From: Methylococcaceae bacterium
GTDB taxonomy: Bacteria > Pseudomonadota > Gammaproteobacteria > Methylococcales > Methylomonadaceae
Direction: 5' to 3'
NCBI GenBank assembly: GCA_013138855.1
Contig: WTBX01000353.1
Coordinates: 1 to 7,254 of the forward strand
Length of the DNA: 7,254 nucleotides
The notes beneath the pieces were generated by a model. That model ran no database searches and was not told the origin of the DNA. It saw only the letters and a program-made list of their open reading frames with translations. The position numbers and the translations under genes are program-made. Positions within the stretch are counted from its first letter, which is position 1. Each line of letters starts with the position of its first letter. Below are positions 5,847 through 7,254 of this stretch, piece by piece.

Positions 5847-7148
5847 CACTTCATGCTTATGCGGTAACTCAACCTCAGTAATCACACCCGCATCTGGGTC
5901 ATTAAAAATAGCTTCATCTATTTCATTTTCACCTCTAGCAACAATACAGGTTACGGTTGCATCACCTGTAACATTAACCGCAGTACGCACCATATCTAAC
6001 AATCTATCCACGCCTAAAATCAAACCAATACCCTCAACAGGTAAACCGACTTGATTAAAGACCATTGCTAACATAATCAAGCCTACACCTGGTACACCTG
6101 CTGTGCCGATAGACGCTAAAATCGACATTCCGACAATAGTAATATAATCACTGATACCTAAATCAATGGCATAAACATTAGCAATAAACACGGTTGCCAC
6201 ACCTTGCATAATCGCGGTGCCATCCATATTAATGGTCGCACCTAAAGGAACGGTGAAAGAAGCGGTGGCATTATTAACCCCTAAGCGTTTTTCAACCACT
6301 TGCAAAGTGACAGGAATCGTAGCATTAGAGCTTGCGGTGCTAAAAGCAAACACATGAGCGGGACGCATTTTTTTAATAAAAATAATCGGATTCAATTTAG
6401 CGAAAACAGCGAGTAATAAGCTAAATGTTCCGAAAGCATGGATTAGTAAAGCAATAACAACCACAGAGAAATAACCAATCATCGGCAGAATTAAACCAAT
6501 GCCCTGTTCGGAAAAGGTTTTAGCCATCAAAAAGAATACGCCAATGGGTGCAAAATCCATCACCAAAGTGACGACTTTCATCATCACTTCATTTAATTTT
6601 TCAGCTGCTTTATGAAGTTCGCGTCCAATATCGCCACACATCAACATAGCGATAGAAAATAAAATCACAAAGAAAATAATTTGCAACATATTACCTTCGG
6701 CAAAGGCATTGATGGGATTGCTAGGGACGATATTTATAAATACATCCGTTAAAGGGGGCGCAGGTTTAGGGCTAAAAGCACTCGCTTCACCAGCCGCACG
6801 TTCAAAGCCTTGACCTGGTGCGGCTACAATGGCAATTAATAAAGCCAAGGTAATCGCCATTCCTATGGTAAGAATATAAAGACCAAAAGCTTTAAGACCG
6901 ACGCGCCCCAATACGCTAACATCACCAATACCGCAAACCCCACAAATAAGCGAGAAAGTAACCAAAGGCACAACTAACATTTTTAAAGCGTTGACAAACG
7001 CAGCGCCGACTACATGGAATAAACCTTTAACCAGATAGGTTTGTACAAAATCGACCTCGTGTAAAAAGGCATTAATCAAGCTACCAAAAACCAAACCGAC
7101 TGCCATCGCAATCATGATTTTGGTGGTAATGGACATTTTTTTTATCAT
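5844..7148 (-). CDS. Sodium-coupled dicarboxylate/amino-acid symporter (DAACS, glutamate transporter family)
   Basis: A 434-residue inner-membrane protein of full family length. Hallmarks in order: Pro142-Ser-Asn-Pro-Ile-Asn loop; re-entrant hairpin 1 with Ser270-Thr-Ala-Ser-Ser274; Asn307-Met-Asp-Gly-Thr311, the Na+-binding motif of TM7; hairpin 2 with Gly348-Thr-Ala-Gly-Val-Pro-Gly354; and TM8 with Asp385, Arg388, Thr389, Asn392 and Asp396. The last set corresponds to the substrate-binding Asp394/Arg397/Thr398/Asn401 of archaeal GltPh. The retained Arg388 indicates an acidic substrate such as glutamate, aspartate or a C4-dicarboxylate, taken up with Na+ or H+. The start has AAGGAT (complement of 7156-7161) seven bases upstream. 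The acidic C-terminal tail ends in His-Lys-His-Glu-Val, and its TAA stop lies within the conserved edge of the truncated MITE-like element, so the native C-terminus may have been altered. The gene is convergent with the halogenase-like gene. Confidence 0.93.
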   Translation of the reverse strand: MIKKMSITTKIMIAMAVGLVFGSLINAFLHEVDFVQTYLVKGLFHVVGAAFVNALKMLVVPLVTFSLICGVCGIGDVSVLGRVGLKAFGLYILTIGMAITLALLIAIVAAPGQGFERAAGEASAFSPKPAPPLTDVFINIVPSNPINAFAEGNMLQIIFFVILFSIAMLMCGDIGRELHKAAEKLNEVMMKVVTLVMDFAPIGVFFLMAKTFSEQGIGLILPMIGYFSVVVIALLIHAFGTFSLLLAVFAKLNPIIFIKKMRPAHVFAFSTASSNATIPVTLQVVEKRLGVNNATASFTVPLGATINMDGTAIMQGVATVFIANVYAIDLGISDYITIVGMSILASIGTAGVPGVGLIMLAMVFNQVGLPVEGIGLILGVDRLLDMVRTAVNVTGDATVTCIVARGENEIDEAIFNDPDAGVITEVELPHKHEV

Positions 7149-7170
7149 TGTTATTATCCTTGTGTTTGTG

Positions 7171-7199
7171 ATTATATTGCGTGAAATAAGAGTGTTGTC
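7171..7199 (-). promoter_or_regulatory. Probable sigma-70 promoter for the symporter gene
   Basis: On the minus strand an exact TATAAT (complement of 7171-7176) lies 17 bases downstream of GACAAC (complement of 7194-7199). The -10 box is a perfect match while the -35 box is weak. Transcription would begin near 7164, giving a very short leader that just includes the ribosome-binding site. Confidence 0.45.
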
Positions 7200-7205
7200 G
7201 GCTAG

Positions 7206-7251
7206 TTCCCACGCGCTGCGTGGGAATTCAGTGCGGACCGCGCCAGCGTCC
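7206..7251. repeat. REP-like double hairpin at window end
   Basis: TTCCCACGC (7206-7214) pairs perfectly with GCGTGGGAA (7218-7226) around a GCT loop. A second hairpin follows at 7235-7251: GGAC plus GC pairs with GC plus GTCC around a GCCA loop with one bulged C. The two hairpins differ from the MITE-like element in sequence. It is GC-rich against an AT-rich background and runs to the window edge, so the full repeat unit is not visible. This kind of unit is often dispersed in many copies by REP-associated (Y1/TnpA-REP) transposases. Confidence 0.7.
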
Positions 7252-7254
7252 TGT

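Noticed and set aside
5847..5868. Possible continuation of the second MITE-like copy into the symporter C-terminal codons
   Set aside because: A few bases match the first copy after 5846 (TCAT-C-TA pattern) and a GTAAC occurs at 5864-5868, but the match is too short and scattered to claim.

Overview
The window looks like the AT-rich chromosome of a Gram-negative proteobacterium, most likely a gammaproteobacterium. The evidence is a lipoprotein signal, a membrane-anchored thioredoxin-fold protein, an MreB-like protein and a sodium-coupled dicarboxylate/amino-acid symporter, together with short palindromic repeats. The repeat types remind me of Methylococcales/Thiotrichales genomes, but that is recollection and cannot be tested here. 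No rRNA, tRNA, CRISPR array or complete transposase gene is visible.

Left part (1-2162, + strand): the 3' portion of an Rpn/PD-(D/E)XK-type nuclease gene, cut by the window edge, then a 367-residue predicted lipoprotein and a 104-residue acidic helical protein. They are closely spaced (23 and 15 bases) with good ribosome-binding sites, so they look co-transcribed. I do not recognise the last two. Middle part (2248-4176, + strand): a membrane-anchored thioredoxin-like protein with a CxxC site is followed after 13 bases by a GTG-started, half-length MreB/actin-like protein that lacks the nucleotide-binding motifs. Then comes a secreted protein resembling the DUF2927 family with a Gly-Ser-rich tail.

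Right part (4178-7254): a 153-bp MITE-like element with hairpin-forming terminal inverted repeats sits directly before a gene for a flavin-dependent monooxygenase/halogenase-like enzyme (4348-5670). A second, right-truncated copy of the same element in the same orientation (5750-5846) lies after that gene. The end of the second copy supplies the stop codon of the convergent symporter gene (5844-7148, - strand). A long perfect hairpin (5704-5740) separates the two convergent genes. The symporter has its own promoter-like sequence, and a REP-like double hairpin closes the window.

The main points of interest are the halogenase-like gene bracketed by direct copies of a small mobile element, the MITE-derived stop codon, and the MreB-like half protein paired with a thioredoxin-like gene. 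No coherent new defence or biosynthetic system is demonstrable from this window alone.
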